Assembly (NCBI RefSeq): GCF_003063475.1
Contig: NZ_NESP01000001.1
Location: 682,001 to 746,000 of the forward strand
Source of the DNA: Limnohabitans curvus
Lineage (GTDB): Bacteria > Pseudomonadota > Gammaproteobacteria > Burkholderiales > Burkholderiaceae_C
DNA length: 64,000 nucleotides
Reading direction: 5' to 3'
Within the stretch, counting starts at the first letter, position 1. Each line of letters starts with the position of its first letter. The notes beneath the pieces are model-generated. The model did not search any database. It worked only from the letters and a program-made list of their open reading frames with translations, and was not told the DNA's origin. Position numbers and translations under genes: made by a program. Below are positions 24,886 through 33,962 of the stretch, piece by piece.

Positions 24886-27099
24886 TTAGGCCTGCCGCAT
24901 CTCCCGCAGCTCAGCATTGGCATGACGCAAGCGGTCAGCGATGGCCAGAGCCACCGAGCGCATGACGCTGATGCTCATCACAGGGTCACCTGCCGCCACA
25001 GTGGCAAAGGCTTTTCGATCAATCGCAATCAATTCGGTTTCACGCGTGGCATACACGTCTGCCGAGTGTGCGCGGCCATCTAAAAAAGACATTTCGCCAA
25101 AGAACTGCCCACGGCTAAACGTGGTGAGGTGAATCGTCTTGCCGTTAGCCAAGGGCAAGCTCACCTTCACCTCGCCGCGGCTAATGAGCATGAGTTCGTG
25201 GCCCGTCGAGTCAGCGCCAAACACCAGATCCCCCGCCTGATACACATGATGCTGGGCACAACGCTCGAGTGCTGCAATTTCTTGTGCGTTCAAACCATGA
25301 AATATTTCAAACTTGCCCAAGGGAATGCCTTCGTGTGAGACATGTGCATGGCCTGCCAGTGACAAGGTTTCGTCCTCAATCCATTCCAGCGCCTCGTCGA
25401 ATTCGTCAAAAATTTTGGCCGTGCTGTCGGACAACAAACCAATGTGATCCACGTACGAGCGCAAATCTCGCCCGCTGGGCAAGCGCTCAGGCACGCGGGT
25501 CAGCACCAGCTTGGCATGGCGCTCGGCCAACATGTTGCGAATGCGCTCAATCATGTGGCCTGCAGTCATGTCCATCGACTGCACGCGCATGAAGTCCAGC
25601 ACCACAAACTTGGCATCGCTCAACTCGGGCTCAATGGCGGTGTACAACTGATCGGTGGTGCCAAAGAACAAGCTGCCTTGCAGTTCAAAAATCACGGTGT
25701 GGCGACCTGTCTCTGTGAGCACGTCACGCTCACGCTGGCCACGCACACGCGAAGAAAACACTTTGTCACCAAACGACTTGCGACGGATGGTAGAGGTGTG
25801 AATTTGCTCACGCAAAAACAGCATGATGGCCATGGCCACACCCACGCCCGATGCGGCAATCAAGCTGACCGTATTGGCCACAATGACGACGATCAAAATG
25901 ACCGCAAAATCAATCATCGTGTCTTTGGACTTGAGTAGCTGCAGAGAATGCCAATCAATCATTTTGAAACCGATGACGATCAGCAATGCAGCCAAGGCCG
26001 GCACAGGCACCCATGCGATGAGCGAGGTCAGCAACAAAATAGCCAACAAGGACCACACACCTTGGAACACACCCGACAAATACGTGGTGCCACCACTGGC
26101 CTTGTTCACCAAAGTCGCGCCCATGGTGCCAGCACCGGGCGCGCCACCAATCAAAGAAGATGCCAAGTTGCCCAAGCCTTGACCAATCAGTTCTTTGTTC
26201 GAGTCGTGGCGTGAACCTGTCATGGCATCCAACACCACGCAGGTCTTGAGGGTGTCGATCGACAGCAACACCGCCAAAGTGATGGCAGGAAACGCAATGT
26301 GCGTCCAGTTAGGCATGCCAGATTCACTCAAGCTGCGGAAGGGATCGAGCAACGATTCAAAGAAGCCCTCGCCGCCAACCGACAGTGGACCAATGATGAA
26401 CGGGTTGTCGTGCAGGTTGCGCAACTCCGGCCAGGCAGTAAAGGCCAACAGCCAATAAGAGAGCATTCCGCCTAGCAAGCCCACAATCACCGCAGGCACA
26501 CGTTTGGAAATGCGTGGCGCCAGCAACATGAATGCCGCCGTTGCTGCACCGACGATAAGGCTTGGTGCTTGCCAAAGTTCCATCGCGTGTAGGCCCTGCC
26601 ACCAGTTCATGCCCTTAGGCAGCGCCATCCACTTTGGCAACTGGCTCATCACGATGATCAGGCCCACGCCACTCAAATAGCCACTCACCACGGGAAACGG
26701 CATGTACTTGATGAGCTGGCCAATGCGCAGCAAGCCAAACGAAATTTGTACCAAGCTGCTGATGAAAGCCACCAAAAACAAGGTCAGCACCACAGCCCCC
26801 ACACCTGAGCCTTGTTGCGTCATTTGGATGGTGAGGGCGGACAGCACCGCAGCTGCGGGCGCGCACGGCGCAGAAATCAGGCGCTGCGTGCCGCCAAACG
26901 TCGCAGCGATCAGGCCCAACGCCGTCACCCCCAACATGCCAGCCAACGCGCCTTTGGCGCCAAAGTCTGCGCCCAGCGGCGAAAAGATGGTCACGCCAAA
27001 GGCAATGGCCGACGGCAATGCCACCAACATGGCGGCAAAACCACCCCAGATGTCACCAGATAAATTGGCGCGCGATAGTTGTAATTGAGCAGTAGTCAT
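24886..27099 (-). CDS. SulP anion transporter fused to STAS and cyclic-nucleotide-binding domains
   Basis: A 737-residue inner-membrane transporter of the SLC26/SulP family, which carries sulfate, bicarbonate or similar anions. Residues up to about 410 form the polytopic core (GLIAATFGGTQRLISAPCAPAAAV, VSGYLSGVGLIIVMSQ). About 450-560 is a STAS domain (VIFELQGSLFFGTTDQLY, VVLDFMRVQSMDMTAG). About 605-735 is a cNBD-like barrel (FEIFHGLNAQEIAALERC, GEMSFLDGRAHSADVYA). The Arg that holds the cyclic-nucleotide phosphate in CAP aligns with His678, so ligand binding is doubtful or altered. The substrate is unassigned. A cytochrome c and a Crp-family regulator follow on the same strand. Confidence 0.9.
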   Translation of the reverse strand: MTTAQLQLSRANLSGDIWGGFAAMLVALPSAIAFGVTIFSPLGADFGAKGALAGMLGVTALGLIAATFGGTQRLISAPCAPAAAVLSALTIQMTQQGSGVGAVVLTLFLVAFISSLVQISFGLLRIGQLIKYMPFPVVSGYLSGVGLIIVMSQLPKWMALPKGMNWWQGLHAMELWQAPSLIVGAATAAFMLLAPRISKRVPAVIVGLLGGMLSYWLLAFTAWPELRNLHDNPFIIGPLSVGGEGFFESLLDPFRSLSESGMPNWTHIAFPAITLAVLLSIDTLKTCVVLDAMTGSRHDSNKELIGQGLGNLASSLIGGAPGAGTMGATLVNKASGGTTYLSGVFQGVWSLLAILLLTSLIAWVPVPALAALLIVIGFKMIDWHSLQLLKSKDTMIDFAVILIVVIVANTVSLIAASGVGVAMAIMLFLREQIHTSTIRRKSFGDKVFSSRVRGQRERDVLTETGRHTVIFELQGSLFFGTTDQLYTAIEPELSDAKFVVLDFMRVQSMDMTAGHMIERIRNMLAERHAKLVLTRVPERLPSGRDLRSYVDHIGLLSDSTAKIFDEFDEALEWIEDETLSLAGHAHVSHEGIPLGKFEIFHGLNAQEIAALERCAQHHVYQAGDLVFGADSTGHELMLISRGEVKVSLPLANGKTIHLTTFSRGQFFGEMSFLDGRAHSADVYATRETELIAIDRKAFATVAAGDPVMSISVMRSVALAIADRLRHANAELREMRQA

Positions 27100-27185
27100 T
27101 GCTCAAGGTTATCACTGTATGCAAACCCGACTTTAGTCACTCAGACGACTGATTAAGGGTAATCACGCAAGTCCCATCACGCATC

Positions 27186-29351
27186 ATGGCCAGCATGTCA
27201 TCACACATTGCTTGGTCGCATTTCTTTCCACTTGTCCTCGGTGCCGCAACGCCGCTGTTACACGCGCAAACACCCACCACGCCGCTGCCCGACATCGTGG
27301 TGCAAAGTGGCCGTTTGGTGCAGCAACAATTCGACACCCCTGGATCGGTCTACGCCATAGATGCTGACACATTGCGCAGTTCAGGCCCACAAGTAAATAT
27401 GTCAGACGTGCTCAATCGCGTGCCTGGTGTGGTGGCCCTCAACCGCAACAACTATGCACAAGACGTGCAGATTTCTATTCGTGGCTTCGGCTCACGTGCA
27501 GCGTTTGGTTTGCGTGGCATACGTCTCATCACCGATGGCATTCCTGCATCGATGCCCGATGGACAAGGTCAGGCCTCGACCGTCAGCATGACATCCACAG
27601 ATCGCGTCGAAGTGCTGACGGGGCCTTTGGCGCAGCTGTATGGCAACGCATCGGGGGGCGTGATTCAAACGTTCACACGTGAAGCGGGCGACAAGCCCGA
27701 AGCACAGGTGCAGATGTACGCTGGTGCATTTGGCATGACACGCACCGATTGGCAAATCAGCCAACGCACGGGTCAGGTGGGACTCATCGCCGACTACAGC
27801 ACCTTCGCCACCGAAGGTTACCGTGCCAACAGCGACGCACGTCGTCAGCAACTTAACAGCGTGATCACCGTCGATGTGCAACCGGACACACGTTTTAAAT
27901 TCATCATCAACGTCTTTGACATGCCCTATGCCAAAGATGCGCTGGGCCTGACAGCCAGCCAACTTGCAACCAACCCGACACAAGCAGGCACAGGCGCGAT
28001 TGACGCCCGCACACGCAAAGCCGTCAAACAAGAACAAACAGGTCTTGTGATGGAGCATGCGGTGAACAGAGATTTGAAATTTCAAACTCGCGTCTATGGC
28101 GGCAATCGAACCAACTTGCAATACCAAGCGGCAACAGCAACGAACCCGACAGGCGCATGGACAGGGCTGACGCGTCAATTTGAAGGCATGGGGCTACAAG
28201 TCAACGGCAAGGCGCATGTCTTTGATGGCCAACGTATGAACTGGGTGGTTGGAACCGACATCGACCACGCGCAAGAACAACGTCAAGCAGGCAACGCTGC
28301 CGTGGGTGAAAAAACAGACACCACACGCAACGAACTCAATGAGGCCAGCAACCGAGACTTCTATGCCCAAGCCAATTGGTCACTGGGGGAGCGCTACACG
28401 TTGACCACGGGCGCGCGCCAAAGCCACGTCACCCTCAAAAGCCGTGACGATGTGCCTATTTCCGGAACACATCCAGACAATGGATCCGGCAGTGTGAATT
28501 ACACAGCGACCAGCCCGGTTCTTGGGCTCACCTGGCACGCACAAGACAATTTGAATATTTACATCAACCAAGGCAAAGGCTTTGAAACACCCACGATGTC
28601 AGAAGCAGCCTACACACTGCTCACCCCCAGCACCATCAAAGGTCAATTCAACCCCAACCTCTTAGCATCGCGCAGCAAACATCTGGAGTTGGGCACCAAG
28701 TGGCGACCCTCGTCGAACACGCGGGTTGATGCGGCTTGGTTTCAAATCAAAACAGACGATGAAATCGTCACGGTGCGTTCGTCAGGTGGCAAAACAGCCT
28801 ACGCCAATGCCTCTCAAACTTCACGGGATGGGTTTGAATTGGCGTTGCGCCATCAATACGACAGCCATTGGCGCGGCCACGTTTCGGCCACGTTCATGAA
28901 TGCCACGTATGCGCAAGGTTTCAGCAACTTTGTGAATGGCACGACAAATAATGTGTCGGCAGGCAACAGCCTGCCGGCCATCCCCAAGCGTCAACTGCTG
29001 ACATCGCTGCAATGGTCTGAAAAAGGTTTTTCTACCGCAGGACAAAAACCATCACTGGGACTTGAAGCCAGTCTCGAATTAATCAGCCGATCTAGCATGT
29101 GGGCAAACGACACCAACTCAACCACAGCCAACGACTACGCCCTAGCGCCCGGTTACGCGCAACTCAATACACGCGTACGACAACGCTACCAAGTGGGCCC
29201 TGCACGCGTGGAGGTGTCTGTGGGTGTGGACAACCTCACAAACAAAGAGGCCATCAGCTCTGTCATCGTGAATCAATCGTCCAAACAATATTTCGAACCT
29301 GGTTTGCCACGTGCGTGGATCGTCGGTGTGCAAAGCCAAATTCCACTTTGA
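27186..29351 (+). CDS. TonB-dependent outer-membrane receptor, PqqU/YncD-like
   Basis: A 721-residue outer-membrane beta-barrel receptor powered by TonB. It has a signal peptide (about 28 residues), a plug domain with DVLNRVPGVVALNRNNYAQD, SIRGFGSRAAFGLRGIRL and DGIPASMPDGQGQ, and a barrel with GKGFETPTMSE, TDDEIVTV and the C-terminal SVIVNQSSKQYFEPGLPR. From memory these segments match E. coli YncD, now named PqqU, the importer of the cofactor PQQ. The next gene encodes a PQQ-dependent dehydrogenase, which fits that role. Divergent from the SulP gene; the start has no clear Shine-Dalgarno (Met4 at 27195 is an alternative). Confidence 0.85.
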   Translation: MASMSSHIAWSHFFPLVLGAATPLLHAQTPTTPLPDIVVQSGRLVQQQFDTPGSVYAIDADTLRSSGPQVNMSDVLNRVPGVVALNRNNYAQDVQISIRGFGSRAAFGLRGIRLITDGIPASMPDGQGQASTVSMTSTDRVEVLTGPLAQLYGNASGGVIQTFTREAGDKPEAQVQMYAGAFGMTRTDWQISQRTGQVGLIADYSTFATEGYRANSDARRQQLNSVITVDVQPDTRFKFIINVFDMPYAKDALGLTASQLATNPTQAGTGAIDARTRKAVKQEQTGLVMEHAVNRDLKFQTRVYGGNRTNLQYQAATATNPTGAWTGLTRQFEGMGLQVNGKAHVFDGQRMNWVVGTDIDHAQEQRQAGNAAVGEKTDTTRNELNEASNRDFYAQANWSLGERYTLTTGARQSHVTLKSRDDVPISGTHPDNGSGSVNYTATSPVLGLTWHAQDNLNIYINQGKGFETPTMSEAAYTLLTPSTIKGQFNPNLLASRSKHLELGTKWRPSSNTRVDAAWFQIKTDDEIVTVRSSGGKTAYANASQTSRDGFELALRHQYDSHWRGHVSATFMNATYAQGFSNFVNGTTNNVSAGNSLPAIPKRQLLTSLQWSEKGFSTAGQKPSLGLEASLELISRSSMWANDTNSTTANDYALAPGYAQLNTRVRQRYQVGPARVEVSVGVDNLTNKEAISSVIVNQSSKQYFEPGLPRAWIVGVQSQIPL

Positions 29352-29441
29352 CACACGCCACTCGGGTTCACCCTAATCGCCTTGGTGACTCACAGATTCA
29401 GCAAATACGTTTTTAATCCAACACCTTCAAAGGAGACATTT

Positions 29442-30677
29442 GTGAAACGTCAACACTTTACCCGTACCCTACAAAATGCGGCCCTCACCTTGGGCATGAC
29501 ATTCGGCAGCTTGGCCATGGCGCAAGCGCCAACCGCCCCTCCCGCATCAGCGATTCCACCCACCTGGGCGCAAGGCCGCACCCCCGAACAAGCAGCATTG
29601 AATCTCGTGCCGCATCCACCTGGCATGACGGCCTTGCCCGCCAGCGACATTCCAACCGACAAACTCAAAGTACCCGCTGGTTTCAAGGTCGAGCTGTGGG
29701 CCACGGGCATGCCTAACGCGCGCTCGATGGTGCAAACACCCAAAGGCACTTTGTTTGTGGGCACACGTTTCCCAGGCAACGTTTACGCCGTGGTTGAAAA
29801 AGATGGCAAACGCGAAGTCAAGACGATTGCCAAAGGTCTGCACCGTCCTAACGGTGTGGCATTCAAAGATGGCTCGCTGTATGTGGCCGAGCTGTCACGC
29901 ATCATTCGCTACGACAACATCGAAGCCAACTTGGACAACCCACCTGCGCCCGTGGTTGTGTTTGATGCACTGCCCAAAGACGAGCCACATGGCTGGAAGT
30001 TCATGAAGCTCAGCCCAGACGGCGACTACTTGTATTTCCAAATCGGCACGCCTGCCAACATCACCGTCCAACCTGTGACACACGCCGTGATTGTTCGCTT
30101 GAACCTCAAGACCAACATCATGGAGACTGTGGCTCACGGGGTGCGCAACAGCGTCGGCATGGATTTTCATCCGGTCACCAAAGAACTTTGGTTTACCAAC
30201 AATGCACGTGATTGGGTCAATGATGATTTGCCCAACGACACCTTGCACCGCGTCACACGCAAGGGCATGAATTTTGGCTACCCCTTCTGCCACCAAGGCG
30301 ATTTGCTTGACATCGACTTCGGCAAAGGCCGCTCATGCGATGAGTTCGACAAGCCAGTGTTGAAGATTGGCCCGCACGTCGCAGCTTTGGGCATGCGCTT
30401 TTACACAGGCAAGCAGTTCCCTGCTGAGTACACCCACAACATCTTCATCGCTGAACATGGCTCTTGGAACCGCACCAAGAAAACAGGCTTTGATGTGGTG
30501 CGTGTCGCACTGGATGCCAAAGGGAATGTCACCAAAAAAGAAGTCTTTGTGTCCGGTTGGATTCAAGGCGACGATTTCTGGGGTCGCCCTGCGGACGTCC
30601 ATGTGATGAAGGACGGCTCGATGCTTGTGTCTGACGACGTGGCGGGTGCCATCTTCCGCATCTCGCACAGCAAATAA
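29442..30677 (+). CDS. Secreted PQQ-dependent dehydrogenase (sorbosone dehydrogenase-like)
   Basis: A periplasmic six-bladed beta-propeller oxidoreductase of the sorbosone/soluble glucose dehydrogenase type. The 411-residue product uses a GTG start at 29442, set by AAAGGAGA just upstream. The signal peptide ends MAQA at about 29. Family motifs include VGTRFPGNVYAVV, GLHRPNGVAFKDGSLYVAE, DEPHGWKFM, WFTNNARDW, GMNFGYPFCHQG and IAEHGSWNR. Its start lies 90 bases after the PqqU-like receptor and its stop overlaps the next gene, a dihaem cytochrome c. That layout suggests scavenged PQQ activates the enzyme and the cytochrome takes its electrons. The sugar or aldehyde substrate is unknown. Confidence 0.88.
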   Translation: MKRQHFTRTLQNAALTLGMTFGSLAMAQAPTAPPASAIPPTWAQGRTPEQAALNLVPHPPGMTALPASDIPTDKLKVPAGFKVELWATGMPNARSMVQTPKGTLFVGTRFPGNVYAVVEKDGKREVKTIAKGLHRPNGVAFKDGSLYVAELSRIIRYDNIEANLDNPPAPVVVFDALPKDEPHGWKFMKLSPDGDYLYFQIGTPANITVQPVTHAVIVRLNLKTNIMETVAHGVRNSVGMDFHPVTKELWFTNNARDWVNDDLPNDTLHRVTRKGMNFGYPFCHQGDLLDIDFGKGRSCDEFDKPVLKIGPHVAALGMRFYTGKQFPAEYTHNIFIAEHGSWNRTKKTGFDVVRVALDAKGNVTKKEVFVSGWIQGDDFWGRPADVHVMKDGSMLVSDDVAGAIFRISHSK

Positions 30678-31273
30678 TGTCTAGGTATGTTTCAAAGGCC
30701 ATTCAGGGAATGGCCTTTTTTTTCGCAGCATGTGCTGTACCGCATGCATGGGCGGCACCGGATGCCGTGGCGGGCAAAGCCAAAGCTCAGCTGTGTGCTG
30801 CTTGCCATGGTGAAAACGGCGTGTCATCTATTCCAGACACACCGCACTTAGCCGCACAACCGCCGTTGTCCATCTTTTACCAATTGCTGCAGTTCCGTGA
30901 CCAGCGCCGCAAGGGCGGGGGCATGGAAGTTATCGCGACCACACTGACTGAACAAGACATGCGCGACATTGCTGCCCACTACGCCACGCTGCCGGCACCA
31001 GCGCCTCAGGCGGGTGGCGATGCGCAAAAGATTGCACGTGGTCAACAAATTGCACAACAGCAATATTGTTCGTCCTGCCACGGCGCACAGCTGCAAGGAC
31101 AAAAGCATGTGCCCCGTCTGTCGGGTCAATCACACACCTATTTCGTCACACAGCTGCGCAACCTTCGCTCGGGTGCGCGCGCCGACATGGACGGCACCAT
31201 GGCCAGTGCGGCACGCAGTTTGACGGATGAAGAGATTGATGCCATGGCTGCGTACGCGCGTAGCTTGCCTTGA
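30677..31273 (+). CDS. Dihaem cytochrome c (electron acceptor of the PQQ enzyme)
   Basis: A 198-residue secreted cytochrome with two haem sites, LCAACHGENG and YCSSCHGAQ, in a c4-like two-domain arrangement (PHLAAQPPLSIFYQLLQFRDQRRK; VPRLSGQSHTYFVTQLRNLRSG). The start ATG overlaps the dehydrogenase stop (TAATG at 30675-30679). The signal peptide is MSRYVSKAIQGMAFFFAACAVPHAWA. A start at Met12 (30710) would remove the basic N-region, so I keep 30677. A strong terminator-like hairpin lies inside the signal-peptide codons (30694-30723). Electron transfer from the PQQ dehydrogenase to the respiratory chain is inferred from the coupling. Confidence 0.9.
   Translation: MSRYVSKAIQGMAFFFAACAVPHAWAAPDAVAGKAKAQLCAACHGENGVSSIPDTPHLAAQPPLSIFYQLLQFRDQRRKGGGMEVIATTLTEQDMRDIAAHYATLPAPAPQAGGDAQKIARGQQIAQQQYCSSCHGAQLQGQKHVPRLSGQSHTYFVTQLRNLRSGARADMDGTMASAARSLTDEEIDAMAAYARSLP
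30694..30723 (+). terminator. Intrinsic terminator inside the start of the dihaem cytochrome gene
   Basis: AAAGGCCATTC (30694-30704) and GAATGGCCTTT (30708-30718) form a perfect 11-base stem with loop AGG, and eight T residues run from 30716 to 30723. It lies 17 bases past the dehydrogenase stop and within codons 6-16 of the cytochrome gene. It has every feature of a Rho-independent terminator, so it would lower expression of all downstream genes unless the region is being translated. Confidence 0.8.
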
Positions 31274-31285
31274 GCTCGTCAAAAC

Positions 31286-32155
31286 ATGCAAACCTACATG
31301 ACGCAACCTTCGCAACCCACATGGCGCTTGCCCGCCAATGCTTGCGATGCCCACGTCCATGTGTTTGGCCCCAAAGCACGATTTGCTTACGCCAATACAC
31401 CGGGGGCTAAACCCGCCGAGGCGCCCAAAGAGAAGCTCTTTGCGCTGCACAAACAACTGGGCATCACGCGCTGTGTGATCGTGCAATCCATGGTGCATGG
31501 TTTTGACAATGCGGTCGTGGAAGACGCCATTACCGCAGGCCACGGCCACTACTTGGGCGTGGCCCTGACGCCTGCGCACGTAGACCACGCAGAGCTCAAA
31601 CGCTTGGCTGCAGCCGGCTTTCGGGCTGTGCGCTTTAACTTCATGAAACACTTGGGCATGGGCACAACCCCCGATGAACTCGTGGCATTGACCCACCGGC
31701 TAGCAGATCACCAAATGCACTTGCAAGTGCATTTTGAAAGCAGCTTGATCCACGAACTCGGCCCTTGTTTTCAAAAATCTGCCGTTCCTGTGGTGATCGA
31801 CCACATGGGCCGTGTCGATGCAGAGTTGGGCTTACACCATGCCGATTTTCAAGCCCTGTGCCGCTTGTTGGACGATCCCAAGTTTCATGTGAAGGTGAGT
31901 GGCATTGACCGCATTCAAGCGCGCGTGCCCTTGACTGTGCCGCCTTACACACAGGGCATCGAATTAGCAAAGCATTTGGTCGAAAACTTTTCACACCAAT
32001 GTGTGTGGGGAACCGATTGGCCTCACCCCAACCACACGCACGTGCCAGACGATGGCGTGCTGGTCGACGCGCTGCAACACATCGCCCCCACCGCGGCGTT
32101 GATGCAGCAGCTGTTAGTAGACAACCCACAAGCGCTTTATCGCTTTGAAAACTGA
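31286..32155 (+). CDS. Amidohydrolase-family hydrolase, LigI (PDC lactonase)-like
   Basis: A cytoplasmic TIM-barrel hydrolase of the amidohydrolase superfamily. The 289-residue product has the strand-1 motif CDAHVHVFGP (His23, His25), LFALHKQLGITRCVIVQSMVHGFDN, FRAVRFNFM, VVIDHMGR and the strand-8 WGTDWPHPN with catalytic Asp244. These match 2-pyrone-4,6-dicarboxylate lactonase (LigI), which opens the lactone to 4-oxalomesaconate or its tautomer in the protocatechuate 4,5-cleavage and gallate pathways. Substrate is not proven. A start at Met5 (31298) is possible. It lies 12 bases after the cytochrome gene and leads the catabolic cluster. Confidence 0.85.
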   Translation: MQTYMTQPSQPTWRLPANACDAHVHVFGPKARFAYANTPGAKPAEAPKEKLFALHKQLGITRCVIVQSMVHGFDNAVVEDAITAGHGHYLGVALTPAHVDHAELKRLAAAGFRAVRFNFMKHLGMGTTPDELVALTHRLADHQMHLQVHFESSLIHELGPCFQKSAVPVVIDHMGRVDAELGLHHADFQALCRLLDDPKFHVKVSGIDRIQARVPLTVPPYTQGIELAKHLVENFSHQCVWGTDWPHPNHTHVPDDGVLVDALQHIAPTAALMQQLLVDNPQALYRFEN

Positions 32156-32167
32156 AAGCCATTGACG

Positions 32168-32980
32168 ATGACAGGAAGACTACAAAACAAAGTGGTGCTG
32201 GTCACAGGTGCAGGTTCTGTCGGCCCAGGCTGGGGCAATGGCCGAGCCATTGCGGTTCGCATGGTCGAAGAAGGCGCCAAGGTAATGGCACTGGACCGCG
32301 AGCAAACACGCCTGGAAGAAACGCTGTCACGCGCCCATGCACTATGCCCAGTCAACCACGGTGAAATCGCGTCCATGACGTGCGATGTCACCAGCACCGT
32401 ATCTATTGAGGCAGCCATCAAAGCCACCCTCGACCGCTTTGGCCGCATTGATGTGCTCATCAACAACGTTGGCGGCTCGGCTCCAGGTGGGCCTGTAGAA
32501 ATGAGCGAAGAGGTGTGGGATGCCCAAATCGACCACAACCTCAAGAGCGTGTTCATGATGTGCAAATATGTCTTGCCGGTGATGGAACAACAAGGTGTGG
32601 GCGCCATTGTCAATCTGTCATCCACCTCTGGCATCCGCTGGACGGGCTCCGCCCAAGTCGCCTATGCCGCCACGAAAGCCGCTGTCATTCAACTGGGGCG
32701 CGTGGTGGCTGTGCAATATGCAAAAAAGGGAATCCGCGTCAATACCGTGGTGCCTGGCCAACTGCACACGCCCATGGTGGATGTGCGCTTGGCCAAGCAG
32801 CGCACCGACGGTGATGTACAGACATTGCTCACGCAACGACAAGCACGCATTCCGCTGCCCTTCATGGGTGACGGCCAAGACACAGCCAACGCTGTCTTGT
32901 TTTTAGCCAGCGATGAAGCGCGCTTCATCACGGGTACAGAAATCATTGTGGACGGCGGCATGTCGGCCCGATGCGATTAA
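32168..32980 (+). CDS. Short-chain dehydrogenase/reductase
   Basis: A 270-residue NAD(P)-dependent oxidoreductase. The cofactor loop is VTGAGSVGPGWGNGRAIA, a longer Gly-rich version of TGxxxGxG; NNVGGSAPGG is the second nucleotide motif. The catalytic triad is in LSSTSGIRWTGSAQVAYAATK (Ser, Tyr-x3-Lys). The C-terminus FLASDEARFITGTEIIVDGGMS is classical. It lies 12 bases after the LigI-like gene. I chose the ATG at 32168 over a TTG at 32162. The substrate is unknown; its place points to a hydroxy- or oxo-acid of the local pathway. Confidence 0.92.
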   Translation: MTGRLQNKVVLVTGAGSVGPGWGNGRAIAVRMVEEGAKVMALDREQTRLEETLSRAHALCPVNHGEIASMTCDVTSTVSIEAAIKATLDRFGRIDVLINNVGGSAPGGPVEMSEEVWDAQIDHNLKSVFMMCKYVLPVMEQQGVGAIVNLSSTSGIRWTGSAQVAYAATKAAVIQLGRVVAVQYAKKGIRVNTVVPGQLHTPMVDVRLAKQRTDGDVQTLLTQRQARIPLPFMGDGQDTANAVLFLASDEARFITGTEIIVDGGMSARCD

Positions 32981-32992
32981 AGGAGACTTCAC

Positions 32993-33952
32993 ATGCAACG
33001 ACAACGCTTTATCAAAATTTTGGCAGCTACTGCTCTGGTTGGTTTGACGACCTTGGCTTCTGCACAAACCAAAACAACACGCATCTTGGTGGCTTTCCCC
33101 CCAGGCGGTCCGGTTGACTTTGTAGCCCGCACGCTCACGGAGCAGCTGAGCAAAGAACTGGGGCAGCAAGTGATGGTTGAAAACAAGGCGGGTGCCAACG
33201 GCGCGATTGCGGCTGACACCTTGCTCAAAGCCCCTGCCGATGGCCAAACGTTGTGGCTCACCAGCGTGGGGGCCGTGGCCATCAACCCCTCGCTTTATGC
33301 CGCTCTGCCCTACGATCCTTTGCGTGACCTGGCCCCTGTGTCATTGGTGGTCAACAACGTCGAAATGTTGGTGGTGAACCCAAATAACCCAGTCAATGGA
33401 CCACAAGAGTTCATTGCTGCGGCGCGACAAAAATCAACCACCATGGCCTCTTCAGGCACCGGCAGTGTGCCGCACCTGGCCATGGAGTTGCTGGCAGATG
33501 CCACACGTGCCGACCTGGTGCATGTGCCGTACAAAGGTGCCGCCCCTGCCATCACCGATGTGATGGCAGGCCATGTGGATGGTTTCTTTGGTGACATTCC
33601 CGGATTGATGGGCCACATCCGCAGCGGCAAGCTCAAACCTGTGGCACTGGCATCCACACGCCGTCACCCGCTGTTTCCGGATGTCAAAACTTTCCAAGAA
33701 ATTGGTGTCGCTGGCGTGGACTCTGACAATTGGTATGCCTTGTTCGCACACAAGAACACATCGGCCGCCGAGTTAGACCGCCTCAACCAAGCCGTGCGTC
33801 GCACGTTGGCCAATGACGCGGTGCGCACGAAGCTGATCGCCTCCGGTGCCGAACCTTCAGCGTCTAGTTCTGCTGAACTGAGCACCTTGTTGAAAAATGA
33901 CATGGCCAAATGGGGCCGTGTGATCCGTGACAAAAAAGTCAAAGCAGATTGA
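32993..33952 (+). CDS. Bug-family periplasmic solute receptor (cluster copy 1)
   Basis: A 319-residue secreted TctC-like receptor. AAAGGAGA precedes the ATG at 32993. The signal peptide is MQRQRFIKILAATALVGLTTLASAQ. Bug motifs are RILVAFPPGGPVDFVARTL, VENKAGANGAIAADTLLKAPADGQT, YDPLRDLAPVSLV and HVPYKGAAPAITDVMAGHVDGFFGDIPG. It is the first of three Bug genes in this cluster; no TctAB permease genes accompany them. It probably supplies or senses the acid degraded by neighbouring enzymes. Confidence 0.92.
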   Translation: MQRQRFIKILAATALVGLTTLASAQTKTTRILVAFPPGGPVDFVARTLTEQLSKELGQQVMVENKAGANGAIAADTLLKAPADGQTLWLTSVGAVAINPSLYAALPYDPLRDLAPVSLVVNNVEMLVVNPNNPVNGPQEFIAAARQKSTTMASSGTGSVPHLAMELLADATRADLVHVPYKGAAPAITDVMAGHVDGFFGDIPGLMGHIRSGKLKPVALASTRRHPLFPDVKTFQEIGVAGVDSDNWYALFAHKNTSAAELDRLNQAVRRTLANDAVRTKLIASGAEPSASSSAELSTLLKNDMAKWGRVIRDKKVKAD

Positions 33953-33962
33953 GGCCTTGAAG

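Noticed and set aside
27492..28178. 228-codon frame opposite the TonB receptor
   Set aside because: It is antisense to the plug and barrel coding region, Cys/Arg-rich, without a ribosome site or recognisable motif.
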